Origin: Reyranella sp. CPCC 100927 | GTDB lineage: Bacteria > Pseudomonadota > Alphaproteobacteria > Reyranellales > Reyranellaceae | Assembly (NCBI RefSeq): GCF_007859315.1 | Contig: NZ_VOHA01000005.1 | Location: 410,646 to 474,645, forward strand | DNA length: 64,000 nucleotides | Direction of reading: 5' to 3' | Part shown: piece after piece, positions 62,536 through 64,000 of the stretch | Numbering within the stretch: position 1 is the first letter of the stretch | Layout of the letters: every line of letters starts with the position of its first letter | Translations under genes and position numbers: made by a program | Notes under the pieces: model-generated | Told to the model about the DNA's origin: nothing | Database searches by the model: none | What the model saw: only the letters and a program-made list of their open reading frames with translations

Positions 62536-63795
62536 TCACATTGAAATGGCACGCCCGCGTCGGTGGGCCGTCGCCATCACGAGCGCAGCGAGCGCCTGAA
62601 CGGCCGCAGTCAACGCGAGTGCCCAGCTGTAGCCGTCCGGATCCCAGCCGCCCGAAGCGGTGCGTGGCCAACAATCGAGGATCCAGCCGATCGCCGCCTG
62701 GACCAGGAATGCACCACCAAGCGTTAGCGTGTTCACGGCAGTCGAGACCCGCCCGGTCTGCTCGGGCGGAAACATCTGGCACATCACAACATAGCCCACC
62801 GGGCCGGCCGCGCCGAACACCGCGATCGCAAGCCAAAGCGCGAGCACGACCGAGGGTTGGCTCGGCTGCAGCATGAGGCCGGCCTGCAGCAGCACCAGGC
62901 CTACAAGCGACACGATCGGAACGAGGAAAGACGGGAAACCGGCCGCGTTTGCCCGGCTGGCGGCGCTGCCGGTCAGCACGCTGCCGACGACCATCGCGAA
63001 GGTATAGAGGAGCAGCACGCCGGCTCGGGTCGGTCCGTCCATGCCGGCCACGTCCCGCAGCCACGGGCCTGCCCAAAGGCCCAGGTAGGCAAAGTTGAAC
63101 ATCGAAAGCGTCGCAACCGCCGGACCGACCCGCCAGAAGGTCCGCGAGGCGAGCATGCGACCGCTCAATGCAATGTCGCCGCGCAAGGTTCGCGGCGGAC
63201 CAGGCACGCGCGGCTTGTCTGGCACTGACAGGAAAATCCAAGTGGCGACCGCAAGCGCCAGCAGGCACAGCCCCCAGAATACGCACCGCCAGCCGAACGT
63301 GGGCAGTATTGCCTGGACGGGTGACGTCGTGAGCGCGCTGCCGAGCGCGCCGATCGCCGTCGCGATGCCGGTCACGTACGCGACCCGACCACGCTCGAAC
63401 CAATCGGCGTGTGCCTTGATCACCGCCATCAGACCGGCCGAAATCCCGATGCCCAGAACGATCCGCGCCGCAGCGAGCCCTGCAAAGCTCGGCGAGAGCG
63501 CGAACATCGCGAAGCCGAGTGCCGCAAGCAACATCAGCACGGCCTGCACGCGCCGCGCGCCAAATGCATCGAGCGCGACGCCCAGCGGCAATTGCGCGGC
63601 CGCATAGGCAGCGAACAGGCAGGCTGCCAGCACGCCCAGCTCCATTGCCGACAGCCCGAGCTCCACGGCGAGCACGGGGCCGACAATCGCCATCACCATC
63701 CGCGCAGCCTGGTTCATGAAGTTTGCCGCGGCCAGCGGCAAGGTCACCCGGACCAGCATCCGTCGGCCTCGCCGTTGATACGCCTGCGTGGACAC
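62536..63795 (-). CDS. MFS transporter
   Basis: This 419-residue inner-membrane protein of the major facilitator superfamily has about twelve hydrophobic segments. Between segments 2 and 3 stands LPLGVALDAFGARRVQAVLM, the family A-motif (GxxxDxxGxRR). Segment 4 holds RIVLGIGISAGLMAVIKAHADWFERGRVAYVTGIATAIGALGSAL, and the second half begins after VPDKPRVPGPPRTLRGDIALSGRML. It is a proton- or solute-coupled carrier, and the substrate is not identifiable. It is convergent with the metallophosphoesterase gene. The ATG at 63795 or an in-frame ATG at 63759 may be the start. Confidence 0.87.
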   Translation of the reverse strand: MSTQAYQRRGRRMLVRVTLPLAAANFMNQAARMVMAIVGPVLAVELGLSAMELGVLAACLFAAYAAAQLPLGVALDAFGARRVQAVLMLLAALGFAMFALSPSFAGLAAARIVLGIGISAGLMAVIKAHADWFERGRVAYVTGIATAIGALGSALTTSPVQAILPTFGWRCVFWGLCLLALAVATWIFLSVPDKPRVPGPPRTLRGDIALSGRMLASRTFWRVGPAVATLSMFNFAYLGLWAGPWLRDVAGMDGPTRAGVLLLYTFAMVVGSVLTGSAASRANAAGFPSFLVPIVSLVGLVLLQAGLMLQPSQPSVVLALWLAIAVFGAAGPVGYVVMCQMFPPEQTGRVSTAVNTLTLGGAFLVQAAIGWILDCWPRTASGGWDPDGYSWALALTAAVQALAALVMATAHRRGRAISM

Positions 63796-63902
63796 ATGTC
63801 TGGGCCGGAGAGAACCCGATGGGCCAGTGTGATCTCCTTCGGATCGCGGCTACCACGCTGGCAGAACCCGTGGAAGCGTTCCAGCCTCTCAGCGGACGCA
63901 AG

Positions 63903-63931
63903 AAAGCCGTTCCTTTGTAGGGAACGGCTTT
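63903..63931 (-). terminator. Terminator behind initiator tRNA
   Basis: A perfect 11-bp stem (AAAGCCGTTCC at 63903-63913 with 63921-63931) around a 7-base loop, ending in TTTCTT on the minus strand, lies just downstream of the tRNA gene. It is typical of a Rho-independent terminator. Confidence 0.75.
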
Positions 63932-63939
63932 GGCAGATC

Positions 63940-64000
<61 letters not shown>

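Overview
The window is high-GC, densely packed bacterial chromosome, most likely from an alphaproteobacterium. The basis is the complete Pseudomonas denitrificans-style aerobic cobalamin pathway (CobG, CobE, CobN, CobF present), the SoxBDAG sarcosine oxidase set, the style of the intergenic palindromic repeats and the initiator tRNA sequence. The genus cannot be fixed from the sequence alone. No prophage, transposase, integrase, CRISPR array or rRNA was seen. The mobile-looking DNA consists of short palindromic elements.

Left part (1-24005): amino-acid transport and catabolism. A truncated ornithine cyclodeaminase gene points left. To its right are a polar amino-acid ABC transporter (binding protein, two permeases, ATPase) and, directly coupled to it, heterotetrameric sarcosine oxidase soxB-soxD-soxA-soxG. 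Next come a TIGR03084-type protein, a complete branched-chain-type ABC transporter (livM-livH-livG-livF-binding protein) with Pho-box-like phased repeats upstream, a DUF1428 protein, an aldehyde dehydrogenase, purC, a flavin-binding PNPOx-like protein, a succinate-semialdehyde-type dehydrogenase, a glutathione S-transferase, an acetamidase/formamidase and NADP-type glutamate dehydrogenase.

Centre (24045-47738): vitamin B12. A minus-strand cobalamin riboswitch near 29.8-29.96 kb precedes a methyltransferase gene and btuB-btuF-btuC-btuD uptake genes. A second minus-strand cobalamin riboswitch near 42.8-42.96 kb precedes DUF1636-cobW-cobN-cobG-cobH-cobI-cobJ, then cobL-cobE-cobM-cobB. cobK sits on the opposite strand between cobJ and cobL. 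Divergently, cobO-cobQ-cobC-cobA-cobF run on the plus strand without a visible riboswitch. Together these cover corrin ring synthesis, amidation and adenosylation. cobS, cobT, cobD, cobP, cobU and cobV are not in the window.

Right part (47766-64000): a MetQ-like binding protein with an unusual hairpin over its ribosome binding site, a short Hsp70-like ATPase, a lipoprotein and a three-gene ABC-2 exporter. Then come an SDR lacking the usual catalytic Tyr/Lys next to an FAD amine oxidase, a frameshifted luciferase-like oxidoreductase and a dienelactone hydrolase. An Lrp regulator lies divergent from a diaminopropionate ammonia-lyase, an atypical SHMT-fold PLP enzyme, a TauD-type dioxygenase and a metallophosphoesterase. 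An MFS transporter and a truncated initiator tRNA-fMet end the window. The Lrp/DpaL/SHMT-like/TauD group is the best candidate for an undescribed amino-acid pathway.
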